From contig NBMB01000058.1 in the NCBI GenBank assembly GCA_002084765.1, positions 1 to 64,000 on the forward strand: a stretch of DNA of 64,000 nt. The letters run 5' to 3'. This stretch comes from Candidatus Cloacimonetes bacterium 4572_55. Its GTDB lineage: Bacteria; 4572-55. Made by a program: the position numbers and the translations under genes. The notes under the pieces are model-generated. The model did no database searches and was not told where the DNA came from. It was given only the letters and a program-made list of their open reading frames with translations. Positions 43,578 to 53,487 of this stretch are shown piece by piece (the first letter of the stretch is position 1; each line of letters begins with the position of its first letter).

Positions 43578-44813
43578 ATGGAATTAAAAGTTTCGGGGAC
43601 TGGGTCTGGGCAATCTGGGGACTCGTTTCGCCATCAAGGCGACTGGTCCTCGCAAATTTGCGCGGGCGCGTCTATAAAGGATTTGGATCGAGTGGCTTTG
43701 GAAAAAGCTCGGAGGGAGTTTGCCAAAAAATTCCCTCAATATGCCAAGTATATCGATTATTGGGACGACCAGAGATTTTTGAGCAAGGCAAAATTAAGTA
43801 AGCAGGGGAAAATAACCAATACATCTATTTTATTATTAGGAAAAAATGAGTCCGAGCATTTTATCGGTCCTGCCGTGGCGAAAATCAGTTGGATTCACCA
43901 TGACGACAAGACGATCGGAAAGGATTATGCACATCTGGGACCCCCGTTGATTCTTCATGCCCAATCAATTTTGGATAAAATTCAGAATGCACCATACCGA
44001 TTTCCCGACGATTTGATTCCTCTTGTTGGGGAAGCTCAAAAATTTGATCCTATGGTGATCAGAAAAGTCTTATATAATTGTATCGCGCATCAGGACTATA
44101 CGTTAGGGGGTCGAATCAATGTGGTGGAAACCGATAGAGAGTTGATTTTTACCAACCTGGGCAGTTTTATTCCCAAAAGCGTGGAAGCGATAATCAATCA
44201 AGACGCGCCTCCGGAATATTACCGAAATAAATTTCTGGCGGAAGCGATGGTCAATCTGAATATGATCGATACTATTGGAAGTGGTATCAAAAAAGTATTT
44301 TTGTCGCAAAAGAAACGCCTTTTTCCTATGCCAGACTATGATTTGAGCGAAAAGAATCGGATAAAAGTGCGGATTTATGCCCGAATCTTGAATCCGACTT
44401 TCTGCCGGATATTGGCCGCGTATCCGGATATGAGTCTCAATATGGCTATTGCATTGGATAAAATTCAGAAAGGGATCGATTTGACCAAGAGGGAGCAAAG
44501 GTTGTTGGAGCTGCATACGTTTTCAAAAAATGAGACCGAATTTACCGAGTATGTTTCTGAAGCTATCGGTAAACCGAAAATAAAATCTTTTGATAACGCG
44601 TATTTGAAACAGGTGATTATCGACTATCTCAGGCTCCACAATTCAGCGACTCGAAAAGAAATTAATCTGCTGCTGACTGACTTTTTTTCTAACAAATTGG
44701 GAGAAGAGCAAAAACGCAATAAGGTAAAAAATCTACTTTATGCAATGTCTCGGCGGGACGCTTCTATAAAAAACGAGGGTTCCAACAAGAAACCGGTTTG
44801 GATTTTATGCTAA
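43578..44813 (+). pseudogene. AlbA_2/RecG-like ATP-binding regulator, N-terminally truncated
   Basis: The 411-residue frame matches the family of 'putative DNA-binding/ATP-dependent helicase RecG-like' regulators from their middle onwards: GDWSSQICAGASIKDLD, GKITNTSILLLGKNESEH, VLYNCIAHQDYTLGGRINVVE, AEAMVNLNMIDTIGSGIKK (HATPase_c_4) and a C-terminal winged-helix region (SATRKEINLLLTDFFSNKLG). The N-terminal AlbA_2 domain with its E-F/L-K motif, about 120 residues, is missing, and the first 20 residues look unrelated. No good ribosome binding site precedes the ATG. It is probably a decayed accessory gene. Confidence 0.6.
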
Positions 44814-45114
44814 TTTTTTGGCTTTTTTTATATCTTATGCGCTAACTTATTATATTACAATATGTTCGGTAATTTAATTACAAAAATTTATCCAAAAATA
44901 GCCATAAATAGCCATAAATAGCCATAAATAGCCATATATTAGCTCTAAAAAGACGAAAAAATCTCATTATAAGAAATTGAAATTTTCGCATGAAGTGGTG
45001 GGATAAAGAAATTTTGGGCTGCATCAAAATACAAAACCGGAGATCGGCTGTTAATGCCAATCCCCGGTTGGTAGTCATGCTGGCTCAGGGGCGTAGATCA
45101 ATGAAATCTGAAAT
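44814..45114. other. AT-rich gap with short tandem repeat
   Basis: It contains the AAATAGCCAT repeat (44896-44935). A 60-codon plus-strand frame at 44990 runs into the 3' end of the VIT/VWA gene and lacks a binding site, so I do not call it. Confidence 0.4.
44896..44935. repeat. Tandem repeat of AAATAGCCAT (four copies)
   Basis: Four perfect 10-bp units, flanked by AT-rich DNA. Confidence 0.95.
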
Positions 45115-47171
45115 CTACTTCAGCAACGTCATCCTTCCCGAAACCAACCCGTCTCGAAAGCTTATCACATAGAAATAAGAGCCAGTCGCCGCGTTGTCGC
45201 CATATTTGGTCTTGGCGTCCCACTCCACCTCATACACGCCGCTACCGTCTAATCGAACGGATAAGATCCGAACCAATTGACCGACCGTGTTATAAATTTT
45301 GATAAACAGAGTCTCATGCAGATTTTTGTTGACCTGAAATCGGATCGTGGTATGCGGATTAAACGGATTCGGGAAATTCCCCAGCAACTCGACCTCGGAA
45401 ATTTCCGCGTATGTCCCGTCGTCGGTGATATCCTCATTCTCTGGATCGTCGATAGGAGTTTCATCGTCAAAGCTCGTGAAGGGGCTTATTACGCCGTACA
45501 ATATGCTGATATTGACGATCTCGTCCCGTATTTCTTCTGCTTCCGGCGTATCTTCTCCGTAAGTGTAGTATAACATCAGTAGATGTTCAATCTTCAATTT
45601 TGCCCAGAGTTTTGTTAAAAATCCATACGATTCATCCTGGGTAGAAGAGAGGTCTATTTCATAGCTATATTCGACCGGGTAACCGAACGCGTTACCGCTT
45701 AACGTTACTGTGACCGGAACCGGCTCAGAGTAGCGCCCAGATAGAATAAGTTGTTGTCCCTTGTAAAGATTGGGCAAGGGCGAGGGATAGGTCTCGACAA
45801 TCACGTCTGGAGAGAAGCTCATCTCTGTGTCCAATAATACCGGATTGCGAATTCTGGTATAAAAATTGGTGATTGTTTCCTCCAACTCTTCATCGCCCAA
45901 AAATTCTGCCAGCCCGTTGTGTTCCATAGCGATTCGAGCGAGCAGTTGGGTATTGACGTCGCTCCCCACGCCAAAGGTAAATATGTTTAGATCGGTCTCG
46001 GATTGGACAACGAGATCATTGATATGATCCAGGAGCGGTTCCGTTTCTGTGATACCCGCGGTGGCATTTCCATCGGTAAAAAAGATGATGATATTTGCGG
46101 TATTCTCATCGTTTGCGTCAAACTGAGGCACTGCCTCGCTAAACGCGCCGGAGATATTGGTGGATCCGCCGGCTCCCAGCGATGAAATATAGGCGAGAGC
46201 CGCTTCTTCGGTCTCAGGAGTGTATGAAACATGGTCCGGTTCAAAACTGTCAACCATGGAGCTGAAAGAGACCAGATTAAAGCGGTCCCCTTCATTCAGA
46301 TGTTCCACGATAAAACTTGCCGCATTTCGGGCTTGGACTATCTTATTTCCAGACATGCTGCCAGACCGGTCGATGATAAATGTGAACACCTTGTCGATCG
46401 CGTCTACATTCTCGGTGGGATCCGGCTCGACGATAAAGGCAAAATAGCCGCTTCCGTATGGGTCGGGCGTCTGATCCGTGGGTAAATATGTGCTGAAGCC
46501 AAATAGACCCAGCTCAGTTGAGTTTAGCACATATTGCGCCTCGTAGTCGATCGCATTGGACTCATAGGCTTCAAATTCGATGTGCGCCTCGTGCCCATCA
46601 TTGAATAAAAGAGAGGGCTCGTGACTCAATAAGCACACGCTTAGGATTGTCCGATCAGAATAAAGGTCGAGTTTAAGATTCTGATATTCCAGCGGCTCTG
46701 ACTGAATCAAACTATAATCGTTTGGGAAAAAATAATCGACAGAACCGAACGAATAGGGCAAAAGTTCTACCTGAATCGGATCGGTAAGAGAAAAATAGAG
46801 CGGATTTGTACCGAGATGCGACGTGAGATCCGGATGTGTACTTCCGCCGCCGGGAATTGTGGTATCCTGCGGTGTGTGCGAAAAATCTGCAGTATTCCAC
46901 TGCCCGTTGACATACCAGCGCAATTCCGTGGCGCTCGCTCCCTCTTGCATCGGGAAACCATACTTGGCGTTCGCGCTCCATCCCAGATTGTTATAATAGA
47001 CCTGGGTTACGGTCGTGATCGAGACCTGCGTCTCTACCGTGACCTCCACTTCGCTGGACGTCAGTTGTGGAACCAATGCCCCAATTCGCCGTCCACAATC
47101 GCCACACCGTTGGCTGAAACCTGGCTTACAATCGCAAGGCATAAAATAAAAAGAATTCTAAAAGTTCTCAT
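45115..47171 (-). CDS. Secreted VIT/VWA-domain protein with type IX-like sorting tail, apparent frameshift near the N-terminus
   Basis: The main frame (from about 47142) has a VIT domain (EVEVTVETQVSITTVTQVYY), a von Willebrand A domain with the MIDAS motif FIIDRSGSMSG and FFTDGNATAG, and a C-terminal sorting tail (LLGNFPNPFNPHTTIRF, EWDAK...ATGSYFYVI). It lacks a start signal. A perfect GGAGG and ATG at 47171 open a different frame coding for a signal peptide MRTFRILFILCLAIVSQVSA and NGVAIVDGELG, the normal lead-in. Adding one base to the four-C run at 47079-47082 joins them. Related proteins are exported, metal-binding adhesion-like proteins. It is either a real frameshift or an error. Confidence 0.82.
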
Positions 47172-47209
47172 CTTTCCTCCCTCAAAAAAGTATCATTTCA
47201 ACAATATCA

Positions 47210-47938
47210 TTAGAGCTTTTTGAATATTTTCAACATCCGCAACCACCACACCATCCAGATCGCCTCTCGGATGATTTTTGTGGACATCTTGGAGATTCCG
47301 ATATTTCGATCGACAAAGATGATCGGAATTTCTGCGACGCGAAACCCTCTGCTCCAGGCTCGGTAGCTCATCTCGATCTGGAAGGAGTAGCCGTTGGAAT
47401 GCACTCTGTCGAGGTGGATCGCCTCCAGCACGCATCGGCGAAAGCACTTAAAACCTCCGGTCCCGTCCATCAGTGGCAAGCCCGTGACCAGGCGGGCATA
47501 AACATTTGCATAATAGCTAAGCAGGAGCCGCTTGATGGGCCAATTAACCACGGTCACGCCGTGCACATAACGGGAGCCGACCACGAGATCATACCCCTGG
47601 TCGATCTTTTCTAAAAAATCAGGTATGAATTTCGGATCGTGCGAAAAATCAGCGTCCATCTCAAATATAAAGTCATAGTCCCGCTCCAACGCATATTTAA
47701 ATCCCGCCAGATAAGCGGTTCCCAATCCCAGCTTCCCCTCTCGATGGAGACAATGGATTCTGGGTTCTGTCTTCCGCATCTCCTCGACAATATCGCCAGT
47801 CCCGTCCGGCGATCCATCGTCTACAACCAGCACATCAATGCGAGAGTCTTGATCCAATGCCGCAGTCACAATCTCTCGGACATTATCCTTTTCGTTATAA
47901 GTTGGCGTAATAATCAAAATTTTTTTATCGTGGTTCAT
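47210..47938 (-). CDS. Polyprenol monophosphomannose synthase-like glycosyltransferase (GT2)
   Basis: The 242-residue enzyme has LIITPTYNEKDNVREIV, VVDDGSPDGTGDIVEE, the DxD-like FEMDADFSHDPKFIPDF and GSRYVHG, all typical of DPM1-like enzymes, which transfer mannose or a related sugar from a nucleotide to polyprenyl phosphate. A hydrophobic C-terminal segment (AIWMVWWLRMLKIF) may touch the membrane. ATG 47938 follows AAGGA; GTG 47950 is an alternative. The product could feed the GT39 transferase at 13411. Confidence 0.88.
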   Translation of the reverse strand: MNHDKKILIITPTYNEKDNVREIVTAALDQDSRIDVLVVDDGSPDGTGDIVEEMRKTEPRIHCLHREGKLGLGTAYLAGFKYALERDYDFIFEMDADFSHDPKFIPDFLEKIDQGYDLVVGSRYVHGVTVVNWPIKRLLLSYYANVYARLVTGLPLMDGTGGFKCFRRCVLEAIHLDRVHSNGYSFQIEMSYRAWSRGFRVAEIPIIFVDRNIGISKMSTKIIREAIWMVWWLRMLKIFKKL

Positions 47939-48305
47939 CAGTTCCTTCACTCACTTTTTATCGAGAAATATAAAATAAGTTATTGTCCGCAAACGTTTCG
48001 TGTTATCGAAAGATATAAAAAAGGGTTGACGTCATGGAAATACAAGTCTTTTATCTGAGTATTCTATCTCAATCTGCGATAATTTGCGGATCGAGTTCCG
48101 TGGCGGCGAATAATCCAAGCAAATCATTTTGAAATACGTAACTTTTTCTTGAAAATTTTCGTAATTGCAATTTTTTAGTTGAGTCTATCCAATAAGATAG
48201 ACATATTGAAAGGGTTTGGCGTATTATGCGTTATTTTTTTTTAAATTTTTTTTAAATTTTTTTTAAATTAGGTACGATTCCGGTCTTTGAGCTCAAGGAG
48301 GAGAG
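47939..48305. other. Divergent AT-rich intergenic region
   Basis: It separates the GT2 gene (minus) from tldD (plus). No ORF or RNA gene was recognised; the only structure is the A-tract repeat at 48234-48267. Confidence 0.4.
48234..48267. repeat. Phased A-tracts (T8-9A3, three units)
   Basis: Runs of nine, eight and eight T, each followed by AAA, repeat every 11 bp, close to one helical turn. They end 38 bp before the tldD ATG and should bend the DNA. Confidence 0.9.
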
Positions 48306-49844
48306 ATGGCGACCAAAATAACTCGACGGGAATTTTTAGATCAAGGTTCGAAGGGTATTCTGTTAGCGGCGACAGTCCCTTACTTTTTACAATCCAACGT
48401 TAGCAGCGCATTTGCCGCGTCTTCGATGGGGTTGCAGGATTATTACGATCATTTCATCGTGGATGAGTCGATTCTTAAGGGGATCATGAGCGAGGCGTTG
48501 GCTTATGGCGGCGATTATTGCGATGTTTTTTTCCAGCATAAGATCAATAACTATATTGGGCTGCAGGATAAGGCCGTGAACCGCGCGTATAGCAATGTCG
48601 ATTTTGGCGTGGGAATTCGCGTGCTGAAGGGCGTCCAGACAGGATATTCATTTACCGAAGAGATCACTCCAAAGGCGATGAAGCTCGCGGCTAAAACCGC
48701 GGCAACGATCGCAAATTCGAGCAAGCAAGTCGATCCCGTTCAATTCAAACTCCATACACATCCCAATTATTACCCGATTGAAACGCCGTGGGAAGATGTC
48801 CCAATCGATCGAAAAATTCCTTATCTCCAAGAAATTAACGAGAAAGTTTTTGCCGCGGATAAGCGGATCGTCAAATCCAATATCTGGTTTAGCAACGAGA
48901 CGTCTTATATTCTGTTTGCGAACTCCGAGGGGCGTCTGACCTATGACTATCAGCCCATGGGCGCAATCTCTGTCAATTGTACCGCAGAGCAAGATGGCAA
49001 ACGGGAGTCGAACGGATATACGATATCGGGTCGTAACGGCATCGAATTTCTCACCCCGAAGAGCATTGATCGGGTTGTAAAAGAAGCGACGCGGAAGACA
49101 GTCGATCTGTTTAAAGCGATCAAGCCCGAAGGTGGCGAGATGGAGGTCGTTCTGGCTGCGGGAAGTTCTGGTATCCTGCTGCATGAGGCTATCGGTCACG
49201 GAATGGAGGCGGACGCCAATCGAAAGGAAGAGTCGATATTCAGCGATAAGATCGGTAAGCCAGTCGCAGAAAAATTTGTCACGATCGTCGATGATGGGCG
49301 AGATAGCAATGCTCGCGGATCGATCAATATCGATGACGAGGGCAACGATACTGAGCGGACCATGCTGGTCGAGGACGGAATTCTGCGCAGTTATATGCAC
49401 GACCGGTTGAGTTCTCGGCATTATAATCTGAAGCCAACAGGAAACGGTCGTCGTCAGTCGTTCCGATTTTCGCCCCTGCCGAGAATGCGCAATACCTATA
49501 TGCTTCCGGGACCTCATACAAAAGAGGAGATTATCGGAAGTGTGAAAAAAGGTCTGTACGCAGAATATTTCACAAACGGCGAAGTGCGCATCGGTCCTGG
49601 AGATTTCACATTTTATGTCAAATCGGGCATGCTGATCGAGGATGGAAAATTGACCAGTCCGGTCAAGGATATTAATATTATCGGCAATGGACCTCAGGTG
49701 TTGGAGGATATTGTCATGGTAGGCGACGATCTGAAGATTTCGGAAAGCGGTTGGAATTGCGGAAAGGGCGGTCAATTTGTACCGGTTTCCATGGGACTGC
49801 CCACGGTCAAGGTATCAAAAATCACCGTTGGAGGCGTGAGTTAA
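48306..49844 (+). CDS. tldD: TldD-family metalloprotease with Tat signal
   Basis: The 512-residue protein begins with a twin-arginine signal (TRREFLDQGSKGILLAATVP, cleavage near AFA-AS). The TldD domain follows, with the zinc motif HEAIGHGME (about 296-304), VDDGRDSNARGS and the C-terminal GNGPQVLEDI...GGQFVPVSMGLP. TldD forms a heterodimer with TldE and cleaves small unfolded peptides. AAGGAGG precedes the ATG. The following tldE lacks any signal peptide, which raises the question of whether it is co-exported. Confidence 0.92.
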   Translation: MATKITRREFLDQGSKGILLAATVPYFLQSNVSSAFAASSMGLQDYYDHFIVDESILKGIMSEALAYGGDYCDVFFQHKINNYIGLQDKAVNRAYSNVDFGVGIRVLKGVQTGYSFTEEITPKAMKLAAKTAATIANSSKQVDPVQFKLHTHPNYYPIETPWEDVPIDRKIPYLQEINEKVFAADKRIVKSNIWFSNETSYILFANSEGRLTYDYQPMGAISVNCTAEQDGKRESNGYTISGRNGIEFLTPKSIDRVVKEATRKTVDLFKAIKPEGGEMEVVLAAGSSGILLHEAIGHGMEADANRKEESIFSDKIGKPVAEKFVTIVDDGRDSNARGSINIDDEGNDTERTMLVEDGILRSYMHDRLSSRHYNLKPTGNGRRQSFRFSPLPRMRNTYMLPGPHTKEEIIGSVKKGLYAEYFTNGEVRIGPGDFTFYVKSGMLIEDGKLTSPVKDINIIGNGPQVLEDIVMVGDDLKISESGWNCGKGGQFVPVSMGLPTVKVSKITVGGVS

Positions 49845-49880
49845 TATGGCGTTATTATCAAGTAACCAAGAGGAAATAAG

Positions 49881-51203
49881 ATGACTAATAAGGAACGAAT
49901 GGCTCTGGCGGAATGGGCAAAGGACGAGGCGTTGAAACGAGGCGCAGACCAGACCGCAGTGACGATTTCTAAAGATCGAAGTGTGGAGATTGAATTCCGA
50001 GATAAAAAAGTAGATAAATTGGTCGAATCAACTCAAAATTCTTTGAGTTTGAATATTTACGTCCAAAATAAATACTCCTCTCACTCGACTAATGATCTGC
50101 GCAAAGATTCGCTTGCGAAATTTATTGAAGAAGCGGTTTCCGCTACCAAGTATTTGACAGAAGATGAGTATCGAGCTTTGCCCGATCCCAAGTTCTATCC
50201 AAAAGAAAAGCCTGCGGATTTTAAGATTTTGGACCCGTATTATAGCCGGATAGAATCCACGGATCGGATGAAATGGGCTGAGAAGATCGAACGCGCAACA
50301 TTGGCGCAGAGCGATAAGATTCTCTCCACGACAGCCGGGTATAGCGACGTCTATTTTCAAACGATCAAGTTGCATAGCAATGGTTTTTCCGGCGAGAAGG
50401 AAGGCACGTCCTTTTCCGCCGGGACTGAGGTGACCGTCAAGGACGGCGCGGGTGGACGACCAAGCGATTGGTATTATGCCCGATCTCGTTTTTATAAGGA
50501 TCTACCCGACCCTGAGACTCTGGCAAAGGAGGCGGTGCAGCGCGCGGTGAGTAAGATTGGTCAGAAGAAAATTGAGTCTGGGAAGTATGTTATGCTGGTT
50601 GAAAATCGAGTCTCCAGCAGGATAATTTATGGTCTTCTGAGACCCATGTTCGGCGAGTCGTTGCAGCAGAAAAGCTCCTATCTCGAAGGCATGTTGGGTA
50701 AAAAAATCGCTTCCGAAGCGTTGACCATAATCGACGATCCATTTATCGAAAAAGGATTGGGCTCGAGACATTTTGATAGCGAGGGTTTGGCGGCAAAGCG
50801 TCGGGTCATGATCGATAAAGGTGAGCTGAAATATTACTTTATCGACAATTATTATAGCAAAAAATTGAATATGGACCCAACAACTGGCTCTCCGTCAAAT
50901 TTGATTATTGAATCGGGCACGCGATCCCGAGAGGAGATGCTCAAGGATATCAAGAAGGGAATTTATGTGACCAGCTTTATCGGCGGTAACAGCAACCCGA
51001 CTACCGGAGACTTTTCGACCGGCATCATCGGTCATTTGGTCGAAGACGGCAAACTTGTGCAACCGATTCATGAGATGAATATCACCGGAAATGGCAAAGA
51101 GTTCTGGAAGCAATTGGTTGAGGTTGGGAACGACCCATATATTTATTCGTCTTGGAGACGCCCCTCCATGTTATTCGAGGGAATCGACTTTAGCGGGTTA
51201 TAG
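49881..51203 (+). CDS. tldE: TldE/PmbA-family protein
   Basis: The 440-residue partner of TldD starts 36 bp downstream. It has the family pattern ALKRGADQTAVTISKDRSVEIEFRDKKV, a central GEKEGTSFSAGTEV, RRVMIDKGELKYYFIDNYYSKKL and the C-terminal GHLVEDGKLVQPIHEMNITGN, and it lacks the HExxxH zinc motif, as expected of the E subunit. No signal peptide is visible. AAGAGGAA precedes the ATG. Confidence 0.9.
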   Translation: MTNKERMALAEWAKDEALKRGADQTAVTISKDRSVEIEFRDKKVDKLVESTQNSLSLNIYVQNKYSSHSTNDLRKDSLAKFIEEAVSATKYLTEDEYRALPDPKFYPKEKPADFKILDPYYSRIESTDRMKWAEKIERATLAQSDKILSTTAGYSDVYFQTIKLHSNGFSGEKEGTSFSAGTEVTVKDGAGGRPSDWYYARSRFYKDLPDPETLAKEAVQRAVSKIGQKKIESGKYVMLVENRVSSRIIYGLLRPMFGESLQQKSSYLEGMLGKKIASEALTIIDDPFIEKGLGSRHFDSEGLAAKRRVMIDKGELKYYFIDNYYSKKLNMDPTTGSPSNLIIESGTRSREEMLKDIKKGIYVTSFIGGNSNPTTGDFSTGIIGHLVEDGKLVQPIHEMNITGNGKEFWKQLVEVGNDPYIYSSWRRPSMLFEGIDFSGL

Positions 51204-51209
51204 AGAAGA

Positions 51210-51242
51210 AAACCCTAAGGGTTTTTGAAACCCTTAGGGTTT
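51210..51242. terminator. Perfect 15-bp hairpin after tldE
   Basis: AAACCCTAAGGGTTT (51210-51224) pairs with AAACCCTTAGGGTTT (51228-51242) around a 3-nt loop. There is no 3' T-run, so it may act as a bidirectional stop or as a fold-back repeat. Confidence 0.6.
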
Positions 51243-51372
51243 CTCCGGAAAAAATGCGCTCCGGAGGAATTGCCCTCTGCAATCGTGAATCCGTCCAGAA
51301 TCGAGGTCTGATAGAGACCATCGCGGTATGAATTATCTAAGTTGTCCGCGTCCCCGATCCTGAATGACCGGA
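51243..51372 (-). pseudogene. Possible parallel beta-helix protein fragment
   Basis: The minus strand reads open for about 55 codons from ATG 51377 and includes LDNSYRDGLYQTSILDGFTI and AEGNSSG. The 'TSILDGFTI.GGN' phrase is common in secreted right-handed beta-helix proteins of FCB bacteria. No binding site or complete domain is present, and it overlaps the ATPase gene end; it is probably a relic. Confidence 0.35.
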
Positions 51373-53181
51373 TCATGATGCCTTTTCCTCCCATATAATC
51401 CGATCCAGACCCACGGCTCCCACCACAAAACTTTTCAACTTCAGCGCAGGATCATATTTTTTATGGAGGACCGCTTCATATTTGGACAAGCCGACAAGTG
51501 CCTCATCCCATTTTTTTTTGACAGGCGGGAGCTTTTTTAATTCAGCCAAACTCATTTTGGAAACCTGGTCTCCGCTCAGTCCCACTTTTTTCAGGCTCAC
51601 GTATTTGAATTCGATCAAGATGTCAAACAGGGTATAGCCGCGCATATCTGGCCTGACAATCAGAATCAGGTCTGCGTATGCCCGTTCCAACTCTCCTTCG
51701 GAGTCCATAATGTAGAGGCGATCATTATAGAGCAAACTGAGGAAAAGGGTCTTAATAGTCAATTCATTAGCCCAACGATAGTCGCGGTTATCATACACCT
51801 TTAGATAATGAGATTGGATGAAATCGCACAAGGGCTGCATATCACCGTTTCCGTAGAGCAATTTCGCGGCCTGAGCAGTCTGGGTCCAATGTTCTGCTTC
51901 CGGCAGAAGTGTTTCTCGAATGCGTTCCAGGTATAGTCCTTTCACCACCTGGTTGGGGATGTTCAGACAGGTTTCGGCAAACGCGGTTCTGCCGCCCAGT
52001 GTCAGGATACCGAAGTAGTATAGCAAAGAGGCCATAAAAGTGACATCTTTTGTCGTTCTCAGTACATCTTCCACCCCAAAGCGAGTCGATAGTTTTGGAA
52101 TGCTGAAAGGCTGTTCCGCGGCGATGAGATTTAAGATCAACTGGCTTCCGCCGGGCAGTCTGGAAATGTATTGCAACTTTCCCCGATCCATAGCCAAATT
52201 GCTATCCAGGATTTCATTCGGATACTGGCATTGGCTCTGAAATTTTTTCAGGAAATAGAGGGCGAGGGTGGGGTTGTAAACATAGGCTTTGGGGGTCAAT
52301 GTAAATGCGTAGCCGTTATACACGGCCCGCATCATCGCACCAACTTCCGAAACCTGCTCAGACGGAAGTTCACACGTCTCAACAATCGTCGTGATAGCGT
52401 CTCTTATTTCCGATTCATAAAATCCGCAGAGACCGTTAAATTGCGGTTCCAAATAGATATTTTCCGCCACATTATAGCCGCTGGTCATATCGCTTAGCAC
52501 AACCGGGGAGACCCCGGTAATAAAGACCCGATCCACGCCCCACCCGGCGGCTCCGGCCTTGACGGCTTTGAACAGGGTTTTAAGCGCGCCTTCGCCATAA
52601 AGCAGACTCTCATACCGATCTTCTTTATCCTTATTTTCTTGATATTTGTTTTTCCGGCGGCTCATCATCACTTCATTGGCAAAGTTGTCGTACTCATCGA
52701 CAAGCAAGTAGAGGCGATGAGAAGAGAGCCTGACTGCGTTTAACAGCGATTGAAACGAAGATATGGCATTGGTCGGATTGATTTTTATCGGACGATTCAG
52801 GAATTCGGCATAATAACCGGAAAATCCATCAATACAATCATTAATATGACTATGCAATGCCATTTTGATGTTCTGCACATCCCCTTGTGGATCAATCATC
52901 GAAAAATCCCATTTCATCACGAGATATTTGTTGTGAATGGGCGTCGGATTTTTGCCGATGGCCAAATGCCCGAACAGGGTTTCAAATTGGTCGGCTTGGC
53001 GCAGATCATAATAATTTTCCAGCATCGATAACAGCAGGCTCTTGCCAAAACGGCGCGGCCGCAGGAAAAGCAGTTGCTTTCCCGCCTCTTCGATTCGCGG
53101 AATTTGATCTGTTCGATCCACATAGAAATAATCTTCGGTGATGATTTTTTGAAAATCACAGATACCGTATGGGAATTTCAT
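51373..53181 (-). CDS. AAA-ATPase-like protein with C-terminal PD-(D/E)XK nuclease-like domain
   Basis: The 602-residue protein opens with MKFPYGICDFQKIITEDYFYVDRT, then Walker A RPRRFGKSLL (Lys47) and LLVDEYDNFANEV, the AAA_ATPase-like (PF09820) domain. The C-terminal 150 residues contain YADLILIVRPD and FDILIEFKYV (DUF1703, PD-(D/E)XK-like: Asp and ExK). ATG 53181 is preferred, with AAAAAGGA ahead; an upstream frame to 53271 lacks a signal. Such genes occur in many variable copies in Bacteroidota-like and syntrophic genomes, with no firmly known role. Confidence 0.8.
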   Translation of the reverse strand: MKFPYGICDFQKIITEDYFYVDRTDQIPRIEEAGKQLLFLRPRRFGKSLLLSMLENYYDLRQADQFETLFGHLAIGKNPTPIHNKYLVMKWDFSMIDPQGDVQNIKMALHSHINDCIDGFSGYYAEFLNRPIKINPTNAISSFQSLLNAVRLSSHRLYLLVDEYDNFANEVMMSRRKNKYQENKDKEDRYESLLYGEGALKTLFKAVKAGAAGWGVDRVFITGVSPVVLSDMTSGYNVAENIYLEPQFNGLCGFYESEIRDAITTIVETCELPSEQVSEVGAMMRAVYNGYAFTLTPKAYVYNPTLALYFLKKFQSQCQYPNEILDSNLAMDRGKLQYISRLPGGSQLILNLIAAEQPFSIPKLSTRFGVEDVLRTTKDVTFMASLLYYFGILTLGGRTAFAETCLNIPNQVVKGLYLERIRETLLPEAEHWTQTAQAAKLLYGNGDMQPLCDFIQSHYLKVYDNRDYRWANELTIKTLFLSLLYNDRLYIMDSEGELERAYADLILIVRPDMRGYTLFDILIEFKYVSLKKVGLSGDQVSKMSLAELKKLPPVKKKWDEALVGLSKYEAVLHKKYDPALKLKSFVVGAVGLDRIIWEEKAS

Positions 53182-53487
53182 GATAGAATGTCCTTTTTTA
53201 ATGGAAAGTTCAGCCTGAAGTTTCCACCTTAATTTGCAGAAAATTTTTTCCAATGAGTGGAGACCCCTCAACCATCTATGACAAGAAATTCCTCCTCAGT
53301 TTCACTTTTTTCTGATCTGAATCGGAGCTGTCGTCACAGTGGCTACTCTTTTTGATCCTGTAAAAAAGAGAGAAGCTCGTCACTTTCAGGCGTGGCGACC
53401 TGATAGAAATGTTGAGAGGTTCTGGCAGAATGTGGGATTACGGGTTGATGGATAAAACCGAATATCGCGTCATTGGCTTGTTTACAG
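53182..53487. other. Intergenic gap without recognised features
   Basis: About 300 bp between the ATPase gene and the amidase. A plus-strand frame ending at 53448-53456 (RNVERFWQNVGLRVDG) looks peptide-like but has no start signal, so I leave it uncalled. Confidence 0.35.

Noticed and set aside
44990-45172. 60-codon plus-strand frame near the VIT/VWA gene end
   Set aside because: Overlaps the sorting tail in antisense and lacks initiation signals or a recognised domain.
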